64,000 bases of DNA from the NCBI GenBank assembly GCA_903850335.1, contig CAINLJ010000110.1, forward strand, positions 1 through 64,000. Direction: 5' to 3'. This stretch comes from an uncultured Bacteroidia bacterium. GTDB taxonomy: Bacteria; Bacteroidota; Bacteroidia; Bacteroidales; Prolixibacteraceae. Made by a program: the position numbers and the translations under genes. Positions 25,225 through 35,636 of the stretch are shown here, piece by piece. Numbering within the stretch: position 1 is the stretch's first letter; each line of letters opens with the position of its first letter. The notes under the pieces were generated by a model. That model was not told the origin of the DNA. It ran no database searches and was given only the letters and a program-made list of their open reading frames with translations.

Positions 25225-27087
25225 TTGGCAAACAAAATACTCCTACTTATACTGATAATAATTGGTTATCTGTCTTTTTTCACTTCTTGTGCAAATATTG
25301 GAATGCCATCAGGAGGATTGAAAGATACTATACCTCCCTTTGTGCTGCATAGTGTTCCTGCTTTTAACCAGACAAACTTTACCGATCAAAAAGTAAAACT
25401 AACCTTCAATGAATTTGTTATTGTAGAAGGGTTAAATGACAAATTTGTTGTATCTCCACCCACAGCCAAAAGACCTATATTCCGAACTAAGGGTAAATCA
25501 CTAATTGTCGATCTTAACGAAAAATTAAAGGCTAACACTACCTATTCACTTGATTTCAAAGACGGAGTATCGGATAATAATGAAAAAAATCCGTTGCGGA
25601 ATCTTAGACTGGCATTTTCTACAGGACCTACAGTTGATTCACTTAGAATAGTTGGATTTGTTAAGGATGCTTTTACCCTCGAACCGATCCATGGAGCGAC
25701 AATCATGCTGTACAAGGGAACTTCCGACACTTTAATCTACACTACCCGCCCGGATTTTATTGCAAAAACAGACGGACAAGGATTTTTTGCAGTTACGAAT
25801 CTGCCAGCCGATACATTCCAAATATATAGCCTGAGCAGTGCAAGCGGAAACTTAAAATTCACTCCGGGAGCAGATTCAATAGCTTTCTACAACACAAGAA
25901 TTGCCCCCTCGGCAAAATTCATCCCTGCAAAAGACACAACTTATAATGCGGCAGACACACTCGTCGTTCTTGGAAGAACAAGGTTTTCACCGGAACCTCT
26001 TTATCTTTTGCGATTTGGTGAAGCATTCTTCGATTTAAGGCTTGACAAATACACTCATCCCTCACGAAAGATCGTTGATTTAACATTCACACAATCCGTC
26101 TCAGACACCTTTAATATTGAACCAGTAAACTTTAATGCCACAGAGGGGTGGAAATACACAGAAATGTCAGCAAAATCAGACTCTGTGAGAATATGGCTTA
26201 CCGACTCAACTGTCTATAGTAAGGATACTCTAATATTTAAATTAACATACCTGCAACAGGATAGTCTTAAAGAATACTATGCCAAAGAGGACACTGTCAG
26301 ACTATTTTTCACTGATATTGTTCAGCCTGCAAAGAATAAGCGCAAGGAAAGACATAAAATTGAAAAAGACACAAAATCAGTAATTATCAATACAAATATT
26401 AAGGCTGGTTTTGACGTCTACAGCAAAATAACACTTGAATCTCCCGAACCGGTAGAATCTTTTGACACGACTAAGATTATGTTATATGAGAAGAAAGATA
26501 CAACTTACAAACAAATCAAGTTTAAACTAACACCTGATTCGATAAATAAAAGGAAATACGAAATATCGCACCCCTGGAAATATGCCTCCAAATATAAAAT
26601 CCTGATTGATTCGGCAGCGATACAAACAATCTATTGCAACTATTCAAAAGAGATAAAACAGGAATTTAAGACTCAGGAGGAAGAGCATTATGGTAAAATC
26701 CTACTAAGCATTAAAAACGTCACTGTGCCAACTCTGATTCAATTGCTCTCAAACGAGAAAAATGAAGCTGTTTTACAAACAATACCGGTCACTAAAGACG
26801 GTCTTATAACCTTCAGGTTTCTTGAACCGAAAAAATATCTCATTAAGGCCATCTTCGACCGAAATCATAACGGTAAGTGGGATACCGGGGACCTGAAAAA
26901 GGGAATTCCTCCAGAAGAGGTTATGTATTACCTGAGTGTAGTAAAAGTCAGATCAAACTGGGACATAAAAGACACCTGGGTATTACCGTCACAACCGCAA
27001 TTTAGCAAGAAGATTATCGATGAAGAACTTGAAGCTCAAAAACTTAAAGATAAATTGCGGAAACATAAGAAATCGTCTGCATTCTAA
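25225..27087 (+). CDS. Lipoprotein with bacterial Ig-like (SbsA-type) domain
   Basis: The 620-residue protein has a lipoprotein signal (LSFFTSC, Cys at residue 22). Residues 35-135 form a Big_5/SbsA Ig-like domain (DTIPPFVLHSVPAFNQ, VKLTFNEFV, NTTYSLDFKDGVSDNN). A prealbumin-like domain at about 140-230 and two more beta-rich domains follow, and the C-terminus is basic. Function is unknown, though this architecture is common beside the GT5-like gene in Bacteroidota. The start must be TTG at 25225: an in-frame stop, the end of the upstream gene, lies 12 bases before, and no in-frame ATG precedes the lipobox. The two genes share a frame and probably a transcript. Confidence 0.78.
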   Translation: MANKILLLILIIIGYLSFFTSCANIGMPSGGLKDTIPPFVLHSVPAFNQTNFTDQKVKLTFNEFVIVEGLNDKFVVSPPTAKRPIFRTKGKSLIVDLNEKLKANTTYSLDFKDGVSDNNEKNPLRNLRLAFSTGPTVDSLRIVGFVKDAFTLEPIHGATIMLYKGTSDTLIYTTRPDFIAKTDGQGFFAVTNLPADTFQIYSLSSASGNLKFTPGADSIAFYNTRIAPSAKFIPAKDTTYNAADTLVVLGRTRFSPEPLYLLRFGEAFFDLRLDKYTHPSRKIVDLTFTQSVSDTFNIEPVNFNATEGWKYTEMSAKSDSVRIWLTDSTVYSKDTLIFKLTYLQQDSLKEYYAKEDTVRLFFTDIVQPAKNKRKERHKIEKDTKSVIINTNIKAGFDVYSKITLESPEPVESFDTTKIMLYEKKDTTYKQIKFKLTPDSINKRKYEISHPWKYASKYKILIDSAAIQTIYCNYSKEIKQEFKTQEEEHYGKILLSIKNVTVPTLIQLLSNEKNEAVLQTIPVTKDGLITFRFLEPKKYLIKAIFDRNHNGKWDTGDLKKGIPPEEVMYYLSVVKVRSNWDIKDTWVLPSQPQFSKKIIDEELEAQKLKDKLRKHKKSSAF

Positions 27088-27166
27088 TAAACTTAATATA
27101 ATCAAAAACCTGTAAATGCATCTTCAGGTTAAATTTAAAAAGGTGCCACACCAAACAATCAAACAA

Positions 27167-27454
27167 ATGGCAAGCGTAAGAGTCTTAAAAAAAGAAATCA
27201 GTTATTTGTCTTCGCAACTAATTGCAGACTGTTTCGACTTTCTTAACAACTATGAGGATGTCAATAGCATTACCATTTTGTCAATTATCGACGAAGCCGT
27301 GAGTCTGAACAACTCAATCGTTGACCGAATTTGTCATCCTACTGACAAAAACAATCCAAAACTCACCAGGGAATATTACAAAAATATCAGAATTGATTTT
27401 ATTAAAGGGCTGGATACGTCATACGGCAAGCTTGAAAGTATGATTAAAGAATAA
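27167..27454 (+). CDS. Small conserved Bacteroidota protein of unknown function
   Basis: I start at 27167, giving a 95-residue protein beginning MASVRVLKKEISYL; the frame extends upstream to 27116 but those residues look like noise. It is predicted to be all helix, with an amphipathic N-terminal half and DEAVSLNNSIVDR in the middle. It has no signal peptide, no metal motif and no named domain I recognise. Proteins like this are widespread in the phylum with no known function. It follows the Ig-like lipoprotein gene by about 80 bases on the same strand. Confidence 0.65.
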   Translation: MASVRVLKKEISYLSSQLIADCFDFLNNYEDVNSITILSIIDEAVSLNNSIVDRICHPTDKNNPKLTREYYKNIRIDFIKGLDTSYGKLESMIKE

Positions 27455-27519
27455 CTCCGTATATTCCTTGTCGGAATTTACTGAAATGCTTCCAATCGAT
27501 AGCACTCCGCTAAGAGATT

Positions 27520-28089
27520 CTATCCTGCCATAATAGTATGCTGCAACAAGATCCTAAGTCCGATACAAATAAGAATAATACCACCTGTTAGTTCGACTTT
27601 AGGACCAAAAGAAATACCAACATCTTTTCCAATCTTTATCCCGAGCATAGCGAAGAAGAATGTCACAGCACCAATCACAAAAGCTCCGCCAAGAATGTTA
27701 CTTGCTGAAGCTAAAGCATAGGAAAAACCGACTACCAAAGCATCAATACTTGTTGCGATCGAAAGAGTGACGATATGTTTCCAGGAGTAAATATCAGAAT
27801 TAATCTCAGTATCCCGGGCCATATACCTTTGAAGTATCATTTTGCCGCCAAGAAAAAGTAAAAGAGTGAAAGCAATCCAATGATCCATTTTTGCCACATA
27901 ATCCCGAATTTCAGCACCCATAAACCAGCCAAAAACAGGAAATAATCCTTGAAAAAATGCAAATGAAAAAGATATTTTGGCTGCATGCCAAAAGGTCACT
28001 TTCTGCTCTGCCAGCCCACAACCTACAGATACAGCAAAACTATCCATTGAAAGTCCAACGGCGAGAATAAAAACAGTAAGAAAATCCAT
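27520..28089 (-). CDS. mntP: Putative manganese efflux pump MntP
   Basis: MntP exports excess Mn(II) across the inner membrane. The 189-residue protein has six hydrophobic helices and the family motifs AVGLSMDSFAVSVGCGL (first helix, with the conserved Asp) and SIATSIDALVVGFSYAL (with the second Asp), which are the two halves of an internal repeat. I choose the ATG at 28089 instead of the upstream one at 28143 because the family begins at MDFLTVF and because TATCTTTG on the minus strand lies at 28106-28113, inside the longer version. Confidence 0.9.
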   Translation of the reverse strand: MDFLTVFILAVGLSMDSFAVSVGCGLAEQKVTFWHAAKISFSFAFFQGLFPVFGWFMGAEIRDYVAKMDHWIAFTLLLFLGGKMILQRYMARDTEINSDIYSWKHIVTLSIATSIDALVVGFSYALASASNILGGAFVIGAVTFFFAMLGIKIGKDVGISFGPKVELTGGIILICIGLRILLQHTIMAG

Positions 28090-28105
28090 TGTGAAAATTG
28101 AGCCG

Positions 28106-28113
28106 CAAAGATA
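28106..28113 (-). promoter_or_regulatory. Putative -7 promoter element of mntP
   Basis: The minus strand reads TATCTTTG, an exact match to TAnnTTTG, ending 16 bases before the ATG at 28089. It supports the shorter start. No yybP-ykoY-like riboswitch is visible in this short leader. Confidence 0.55.
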
Positions 28114-28219
28114 AAATAATTTGGGATAACCTCTGTAATTCACCAGGTCAGGAAGGAAAATCAGGAATTAAAACAATAAATCCTTATAAAAAACCTATTG
28201 GAAAACGAAAGTTCGAAAC

Positions 28220-28633
28220 TTAGTTAGCCTTCTCCTTCCGTGATGTAGCCAAAACCATCTTCATTTCGACCTTACTTCCGATTTGCAAAACATCAACCAA
28301 GGACTGTACGGCTATTGTATTATCACAACGCACAATTGCGTGAACCTCACTATTTTCCCTTTTCTCTTTCCGTAATGCAGCTTCGATATCTAAAAACTGA
28401 ACCTGTTTATTGTTGATATAATATTTCAAATCCTTTGTAACAGAAATGGCTATTTCTTTTGGGGGCTTATTCATAGATTGGGTTTGATTAGCCTGAGGAA
28501 GAATAAGTTTGATTGTTCCTGGCGTAATCATAGTTGATGCTATCAAAAAAAATAGCATCAGGAAGAACATAATATCACTAAAGGAATTAGAAAATATCTC
28601 GAAGGGGTGTTTCCTTGAATTTCTTAAATTCAT
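28220..28633 (-). CDS. exbD: ExbD/TolR-family biopolymer transport protein
   Basis: ExbD is the peptidoglycan-binding partner of ExbB in the proton-driven complex that energises TonB or Tol. The 137-residue protein has one N-terminal transmembrane helix (DIMFFLMLFFLIASTMI) with the essential Asp at its start (SFSDIMFFLML, residue about 20) and a periplasmic domain (LVDVLQIGSKVEMKMVLAT). It lies 2 bases after exbB. No tonB gene adjoins, so it could serve TonB receptors encoded elsewhere, including the SusC proteins here, or a Tol-like system. Confidence 0.9.
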   Translation of the reverse strand: MNLRNSRKHPFEIFSNSFSDIMFFLMLFFLIASTMITPGTIKLILPQANQTQSMNKPPKEIAISVTKDLKYYINNKQVQFLDIEAALRKEKRENSEVHAIVRCDNTIAVQSLVDVLQIGSKVEMKMVLATSRKEKAN

Positions 28634-28635
28634 TT

Positions 28636-29274
28636 CTAATTATTGTTAATCAAGTCAATAAACCGCACACTCTGCAACTCCCATTTCTGAACAAGTTTAT
28701 CCACCCTGTTATTTAAATAATGGTAGCCAACAAACGAAATAATCCCAATACTAAGGCCTACTCCGGAGGTTATAAGTTTTTCATATAATCCACCGGATAT
28801 CAATGAGATACTAATATTATCAGCAAGAGAAATGTTGTAAAATATTTTTATCACACCTGCGATAGTTCCAATAAATCCCATCATCGGAGCAACACCTGCA
28901 ATAACACCCAAAAAATACAGGTTTCCTTCATATTTATACACTTCAAGCTTACCTTCCATCTCCATTTGTTCATGAATATCCCTTAAAGGCTTGCCCAGGT
29001 TTTGAATTCCCTTCTTCAATATCCGGGATTCTGAACTATTTGTAGCAGTACAAAGTGCCACAGCAGCATCTATCTTACCATCCGTAACAAGGTCCTTCAG
29101 TCGTTCGAAAAAATTACCATCTGCCTTCTTTTGATTTCTTATATAGAAAAATCTGTCAAAAAAAATATAAACAGAAATGATTGAAAGCAGAAGCAATGGA
29201 TACATTAAAAATCCACCTTTCATCAGAAGATCGAAATACGAAATTTCAGCGGCAATTTGAAATAGAAATATCAT
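28636..29274 (-). CDS. exbB: ExbB/TolQ/MotA-family proton channel protein
   Basis: ExbB forms the pentameric inner membrane channel around an ExbD dimer. The 212-residue protein has three transmembrane helices: an N-terminal one (GGFLMYPLLLLSIISVYIFF), then LYFLGVIAGVAPMMGFIGTIAGVI at about residue 118 and LISGGLYEKLITSGVGLSIGIISFVGYHYL near residue 160, with the conserved Gly-rich and Thr residues of the family. It is first in an exbB-exbD unit on the minus strand, divergent from the carboxyltransferase gene. Confidence 0.92.
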   Translation of the reverse strand: MIFLFQIAAEISYFDLLMKGGFLMYPLLLLSIISVYIFFDRFFYIRNQKKADGNFFERLKDLVTDGKIDAAVALCTATNSSESRILKKGIQNLGKPLRDIHEQMEMEGKLEVYKYEGNLYFLGVIAGVAPMMGFIGTIAGVIKIFYNISLADNISISLISGGLYEKLITSGVGLSIGIISFVGYHYLNNRVDKLVQKWELQSVRFIDLINNN

Positions 29275-29558
29275 TAAAAAAACAATTAGTGACTTTTAAA
29301 ACAATTCATATTAAACAAGTTCCTCAACAGTAATCTTAAAAAGACTAAACTTCAACTTGCCAAAGATGGACAAAATATTTCGAATAAAAAAAACAGACTT
29401 CAGGTGAAAATAAAATTTCTACAGAATAATTTAATGTCCCGATATATCAAAATAACATGACTTAGATCATGAATCTTTTTTTAGAATTTTTGTCCCAATA
29501 TTTCAAATATCCAAATTTATTGCCGAATTTTGCAAAATACTCAGTAACTCAACATCGA

Positions 29559-31256
29559 ATGAATAAAGTACTACGTTTAAGAGATGTCACACTAAGAGAT
29601 GGTCAACAGTCTCTTTTTGCAACCAGAATGCAACAATCACAAATTGAGAGGGTTCTCCCCATTTATAAGGATGCCGGCTTTTACGCCCTTGAGGTATGGG
29701 GCGGAGCAGTTCCGGACTCAATTATGCGGTTTCTTAATGAGGATCCATGGGAAAGACTCGAAAAGATCAAAAAAGAGATCGGTAATATCTCACATCTTAC
29801 CGCACTATCAAGAGGTCGGAATCTTTTTGGATATAATCCTTATCCGGAAGAAGTGATCGAAGGATTTAACAGAAATGCCGTACAGTCCGGCATTTCAATC
29901 ATGCGTATTTTCGATGCATTGAACGACACAAGCAATATAAAGTCAACAATAAAATACGTAAAAGAGAATGGGGGTCTTGCGGACTGTGTAGTTTGCTATA
30001 CAGTCGATCCTAAATTTACCCGGCGTGAAAGATTCTTAGCGAGAATAAAAGGCAAGCCACTACCCAAAGCTATATTCACAAACGAATATTTTATGAATAT
30101 GGCCCTTGAGCTGGAGTCTATGGGTGCCGATATGATTACTCTAAAAGATATGGCAGGATTAGTGCCACCTCACAGGGTAAGTCAGATTATAAAAGGATTC
30201 AAGAAACAGCTTAAAATACCTGTTGATTTTCATACCCACTGCACTCCGGGTTATGGCCTGGCTTCAGCATTGGCGGCGATTATTGCTGGTGTTGATATTC
30301 TTGACACATCCATTCTGAATTTCGCCGGAGGGCCGGCAGCACCTGCCTTTGAACTCATCCAGATTTTCTGCACAAAACTGGGAATCGAAACCGGGATAAA
30401 TCTGGATGCAGTCGTTCGTATTAATAAAATATTGAAAGATATTCGTATTGAAATGGCCGATATCGACAGTTACAAAATTTTCCCAATTGAATTCGACATT
30501 ACAAAAGACACGTTGCCGCCTCATATTGACATGCTTTTCGATTATGCGATTAAGTATGCCAAATCAGACAATGAAGAGGCACTTTTAGATTCATGCGGAG
30601 AAATTGAAAAGTATTTTAATTTCCCTGAGCCTGATGAAAAAGTAAAATTCGCAGAAGTGCCAGGCGGTATGTACACGAATATGTTATCTCAACTGAAGCA
30701 ATTAAAACAGGAAGAATTATTACCGCGGGTACTTGAAGTCATCCCAACCGTACGGCTTGCATCCGGGTGTCCTCCACTCGTAACACCTACGAGTCAAATA
30801 GTAGGAGCCCAGGCTGTGAACTGTGTAATTGACGAAAAGAATGGTAAGCCCTTCTATTCCAATAACTCCAACCAGTTTGTTAACCTTGTAAAAGGTTCAT
30901 ACGGTAAAACGCCGATTCCTGTAGACCCGGAATTTCGCGAAAAAATTACAGGATCGCCGGAAGAAATACCTTATAATACGTCAAACTATGAAAAACAACC
31001 TAATCCTTCATTCCCAAGATATGGCGAAAATGTCAGACTCGCGTCGAATGAAAAGGAAGAGTTGCTGCTTGAATTATTTCCAACAGTGGCCAATAAGTTT
31101 TTGCAAGATAAAGTAGACCGGATATACGGTACTAAACTTCTTGAGGAGGAAACAAAAAAACAAAAGGCATACGAGGCTGAGGTTCAAAAATATAATGCCT
31201 TATCAGATCAGGAAAAAGAGGAAAGACTAATTGATGGTTTGTACCATTGGAACTAA
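29559..31256 (+). CDS. Pyruvate/oxaloacetate carboxyltransferase subunit without biotin carrier domain
   Basis: The enzyme transfers a carboxyl group between biotin and pyruvate/oxaloacetate. I start at 29559 (MNKVLRLRDVTLRDGQQS), since the 30 residues before it in the open frame do not match the family. The 565-residue protein has the HMGL-like TIM barrel (RDVTLRDGQQS, EVWGGAVPDS, VDFHTHCTPGYG with the metal-binding His pair, ITLKDMAG) and the PYC_OADA domain (PGGMYTNMLSQL, then QIVGAQAV). Enzymes of this family often end in a biotinyl domain with an AMKM motif; none is present, so biotin must be on a separate protein. No acceptor or decarboxylase subunit adjoins. It may work in propionate/succinate or anaplerotic carboxylation. 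Confidence 0.9.
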   Translation: MNKVLRLRDVTLRDGQQSLFATRMQQSQIERVLPIYKDAGFYALEVWGGAVPDSIMRFLNEDPWERLEKIKKEIGNISHLTALSRGRNLFGYNPYPEEVIEGFNRNAVQSGISIMRIFDALNDTSNIKSTIKYVKENGGLADCVVCYTVDPKFTRRERFLARIKGKPLPKAIFTNEYFMNMALELESMGADMITLKDMAGLVPPHRVSQIIKGFKKQLKIPVDFHTHCTPGYGLASALAAIIAGVDILDTSILNFAGGPAAPAFELIQIFCTKLGIETGINLDAVVRINKILKDIRIEMADIDSYKIFPIEFDITKDTLPPHIDMLFDYAIKYAKSDNEEALLDSCGEIEKYFNFPEPDEKVKFAEVPGGMYTNMLSQLKQLKQEELLPRVLEVIPTVRLASGCPPLVTPTSQIVGAQAVNCVIDEKNGKPFYSNNSNQFVNLVKGSYGKTPIPVDPEFREKITGSPEEIPYNTSNYEKQPNPSFPRYGENVRLASNEKEELLLELFPTVANKFLQDKVDRIYGTKLLEEETKKQKAYEAEVQKYNALSDQEKEERLIDGLYHWN

Positions 31257-31521
31257 AAAATAAGAAATCATATGAAATTTAATTCTATCAATATGAAAGT
31301 TGTCGCAATGGCGGCAGGTAAGTGGCAGGTTGCAAGTGGTACGAGCCATTTGGCCACAGATAAATGGTTACTAACAACAGGATGTTTACAAACATTCGCT
31401 GACAAAAAACTTGTTGATTCGAGGCCAGGGAAAAGACAACAAACCAAAGGTTTCAGGCCAAATCATCCGTAGACAAACATTAAGCGTCCATTTTTATAAA
31501 CGGTTGCACTACCCAAAATTG
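31257..31521. other. Intergenic stretch between the carboxyltransferase gene and groEL terminator
   Basis: No supported gene. GGCGGCAGGTAAGTGGCAGGTTGCAAGTGG-type degenerate repeats lie at about 31311-31340; such imperfect AAGTGGCAG repeats occur between genes in many Bacteroidota. A short open frame here (66 codons) has no coding features. Confidence 0.45.
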
Positions 31522-31556
31522 AAAAGAGGCTGTACTCATTTGAGACAGCCTCTTTT
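31522..31556 (-). terminator. Terminator of the groES-groEL operon
   Basis: AAAAGAGGCTGT (31522-31533) and ACAGCCTCTTTT (31545-31556) pair perfectly, and inside them CTCA/TGAG pairs again. On the minus strand it follows groEL by about 40 bases and runs into TTTT. It may also stop transcription coming from the left. Confidence 0.85.
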
Positions 31557-31597
31557 AGTTGTAAACCCGAAGGTTTTATATAATTGATTTATGTGGA

Positions 31598-33247
<1,650 letters not shown>

Positions 33248-33274
33248 TTAATTAATGAACATTTAACGGGTGAA

Positions 33275-33553
33275 TTAAGCGATAAAAAGAACATCAGACT
33301 GGGAAATCAACAAATAGTCATTTCCATCAATAGTCAGTTCAGTTCCTGAATATTTTCCGTAGAAAACGGTATCTCCGGCTTTAACCTCCATTGTTTCATC
33401 TTTTTTTGCGATTCCCACAAGGACTACTTTACCTGCAAGGGGTTTTTCTTTCGCTGAGTCAGGTATGATAATACCACCTGCTGTTTTAGTAATAGCTTGC
33501 TGCGGCTCAACCAATACTTTGCCGGCAAGGATTTTTCCTTTAAGTTCTGCCAT
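33275..33553 (-). CDS. groS: 10-kDa co-chaperonin GroES
   Basis: GroES caps the GroEL ring. I start at 33553, giving MAELKGKILAGKVLVEPQQA and 92 residues, the usual size; the open frame reaches back to 33670 but adds 39 residues that no GroES has. The mobile loop is KTAGGIIIPDSAKEKP and the roof loop lies near DGNDYLLI. It is co-transcribed with groL. Confidence 0.97.
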   Translation of the reverse strand: MAELKGKILAGKVLVEPQQAITKTAGGIIIPDSAKEKPLAGKVVLVGIAKKDETMEVKAGDTVFYGKYSGTELTIDGNDYLLISQSDVLFIA

Positions 33554-33798
33554 TTCAAATTTTATTTTATAATTAGACAATAAGTTTAATGTTGTACTCA
33601 CAAACATTACAGAAAATATGCCAAATCGTACAAAGACATATTTTGTCAAGATTATACGTCTGTTTGGCAAAGATGAATTAAATAAACAAATTAACTTATT
33701 TGCAATACATTGTATTTCTGCTATTTACCAATATAATCATGCTGACATCAAATACTGCCAAGTTGACATTGTATTAATCTATTGTCAGCTTATAACCA
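33554..33798. other. AT-rich groES upstream region
   Basis: No gene is supported here. I looked for a CIRCE-type inverted repeat (TTAGCACTC-N9-GAGTGCTAA) and see none. No exact TAnnTTTG element lies at the usual distance from groES, so a heat-shock sigma factor promoter of another form is possible. Confidence 0.45.
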
Positions 33799-33834
33799 AA
33801 ATGCCCGGTTCTTCAAAAGAAAAACCGGGCATTT
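33799..33834 (-). terminator. Hairpin terminator of the sigma-54 activator-lptE-TPR-secG operon
   Basis: AAATGCCCGGTT (33799-33810) and AACCGGGCATTT (33823-33834) are perfectly complementary. On the minus strand it lies about 75 bases after the secG stop codon and is followed by TTTTGG. The T run is short. Confidence 0.7.
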
Positions 33835-33907
33835 AAACATTAAATCTTTTTCTTAACTCATGAAATAACGAGTTAAACTATATTGTAAGTCACAAAGTGA
33901 ATATTCT

Positions 33908-34237
33908 TTATTTCTTTGTTGAATCTCTAACAGATTGCGGGAAGTTAGGAACCTGAGTTGGATCCTGAACATGCTGAATCTGTTCTTCAATCGCAGATTT
34001 CTGCATTTCGCCTTTACGGGGAAGAAACGCCGTAGAAGCTATCGAGAGAAAAACAAGTCCGATGGCAAGAATCCAGGTTGCTTTCTCCAGAAAATCTGTA
34101 GTGCGCCTAACACCCATTACCTGATTGGAACTTGAGAATGATGAAGCCAGACCACCGCCTTTTGAATTTTGAACTAGAACTAATAACACCAAAAGGGCAC
34201 AAACAATAAAAATTATAACAATAATAAACGTATACAT
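33908..34237 (-). CDS. secG: Preprotein translocase subunit SecG
   Basis: SecG is the small auxiliary subunit of the SecYEG channel. I start at 34237 (MYTFIIVIIFIVCALLVLLV), giving 109 residues; the longer frame from 34294 overlaps the upstream gene. It has two transmembrane helices separated by the conserved loop VQNSKGGGLASSFSSSNQVMGVRRTTDFLEK, in which SKGGGL and GVRRTTDFLEK are signatures. The C-terminal tail is polar, as usual in Bacteroidota. It is last in its operon, 4 bases after the TPR gene. Confidence 0.95.
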   Translation of the reverse strand: MYTFIIVIIFIVCALLVLLVLVQNSKGGGLASSFSSSNQVMGVRRTTDFLEKATWILAIGLVFLSIASTAFLPRKGEMQKSAIEEQIQHVQDPTQVPNFPQSVRDSTKK

Positions 34238-34241
34238 CGGA

Positions 34242-35057
34242 TTACTTATTAAGCAAATTTGTAACTTCTTCGATTTGTCGCGCAAAATAAGCACTTTTTT
34301 CCGGATATTTCAAACTTAATTTTTCAAAAGCAGTAATTGCCTTCTGAAAAAGTCCCTGATTCATATAAATTCTGGCTAACGTTTCGGTAATAAACTCATC
34401 TTTCTCACCAGAACTTTCTGAAGGAGGGGTGACCCGTGCCGATATTTCCTGATTTTCAACCTGTCGGACAGAAAATGGAGGGTTATCTTTTATGAATCGC
34501 TCTATGAGTTCATCCTTTGGGTCGTGTTTCTTTATTATAGATGACTCTTCTTTTTCAGCCGAAATTTTGTCGCCATTTACAGATCCAATATCCAGTCTGC
34601 CTGTCTCTAAGTTATCAAGCGAATAGACAGGGTCAGCCTGATCAAAATTTAACAATTCAAACTGACTGAAATCTCCATCAATCTCAGGGTGGGAAATTAT
34701 ATTGAGAGAATCTTTATGTGTAAGGTCATTATTTGCCAACTCTGAAATCGGAATATCCTCATTTGAAACGAAAGATTTCACGACAATTGGCTGATCAGTT
34801 AACAACTCATTTTTTCGCTGCTGAGGATTCAATAATTGGTATAGTTTAGTCCTGTCAGACGAATAAACCGCGGTAGTTTTTAATTGAGCAGAATATCGAA
34901 AATTGTTCTCTTTCTGGAGATTAAGCACATAGAGTAGATGCGCAGTCTGAAAATAGGGAAATTCATCTAAAATCTCACGCAATTCTCCCAGAGTTCGTTC
35001 ATTCAGGTTTGTCGGATCATCCATACAACGCAGAATCTGGTCACGTGTCATCGACAT
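34242..35057 (-). CDS. TPR-containing protein of the lptE-secG operon
   Basis: The 271-residue protein has no signal peptide and no membrane helix. Residues 1-95 are helical (LGELREILDEFPYFQTAHLLYVLNLQKENN resembles a TPR helix pair); the middle, about 95-205, is acidic and low in complexity; and residues 215-265 form a TPR (ETLARIYMNQGLFQKAITAFEKLSLKYPEKSAYFARQIEE). Homologues sit between lptE and secG in many Bacteroidota, but I know of no function. A scaffolding role in envelope biogenesis is inference. Confidence 0.75.
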   Translation of the reverse strand: MSMTRDQILRCMDDPTNLNERTLGELREILDEFPYFQTAHLLYVLNLQKENNFRYSAQLKTTAVYSSDRTKLYQLLNPQQRKNELLTDQPIVVKSFVSNEDIPISELANNDLTHKDSLNIISHPEIDGDFSQFELLNFDQADPVYSLDNLETGRLDIGSVNGDKISAEKEESSIIKKHDPKDELIERFIKDNPPFSVRQVENQEISARVTPPSESSGEKDEFITETLARIYMNQGLFQKAITAFEKLSLKYPEKSAYFARQIEEVTNLLNK

Positions 35058-35093
35058 ATTATAGGATCATTTATAATTTAACAAAAACAAGTA

Positions 35094-35633
35094 TTACCAG
35101 TTTGCAACAGACCTGTTGAATATATCATCTATCAACTGTGTAGTAATAACCTCAATAGCAGCACTTTCCACACTATTAATTGACTGGGTACTCTCCCAGT
35201 CATAATATGCTGAAAAAGTTGTATTAAAATCCTGCTGATGATCTTTATTATTAGTAAAGATCACCTTTACAGTAATAGTCAATCGGTTCATTGAAGCGAA
35301 ATCCTTCCCTGTAGAACCATTCTGCTGTATGGACAAAGGTCTTACATCATAACCTGTAATCTCACCCGAAAATTCAATATCTCCCTGATCCCTGGCCATT
35401 GATAAGCCTGTCTCATTTACAAACTTATCTTTCATAGCTTCAGTAAAAACCTGACTTAAAGTAGGATTGACAACTCTTGCGCGATTATTAAAATAATCCA
35501 CAGAAACGGTCTTAACGGCAGGAGAAATTGAGGCACCGGTAAAGGAATAACCAATTTTACATGAATAAGTCAGGATTGACAGGGCGGACAAAACCAGACC
35601 AAGGTAAAGAAATTTAATCATATTTTTCGCCAT
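35094..35633 (-). CDS. lptE: LPS assembly lipoprotein LptE (Bacteroidota type)
   Basis: LptE plugs the LptD barrel that places lipopolysaccharide on the cell surface. The 179-residue protein has a lipoprotein signal with the lipobox ending TYSC at residue 25, then GYSFTGASISPAVKTVSVDYFNNRA, which is the family signature (YSFTGAS and the following strand with FNN), and VNPTLSQVFTEAMKDKF. It lies 3 bases after the sigma-54 activator gene and 36 before the TPR gene. Confidence 0.92.
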   Translation of the reverse strand: MAKNMIKFLYLGLVLSALSILTYSCKIGYSFTGASISPAVKTVSVDYFNNRARVVNPTLSQVFTEAMKDKFVNETGLSMARDQGDIEFSGEITGYDVRPLSIQQNGSTGKDFASMNRLTITVKVIFTNNKDHQQDFNTTFSAYYDWESTQSINSVESAAIEVITTQLIDDIFNRSVANW

Positions 35634-35636
35634 TGA

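Noticed and set aside
31272-31472. 66-codon open frame after the carboxyltransferase gene
   Set aside because: It spans degenerate AAGTGGCAG-type repeats, has no recognisable protein features and no promoter; taken as chance.
33618-33836. 72-codon plus-strand open frame between groES and secG
   Set aside because: It runs through the terminator hairpin of the opposite operon and has no family resemblance.
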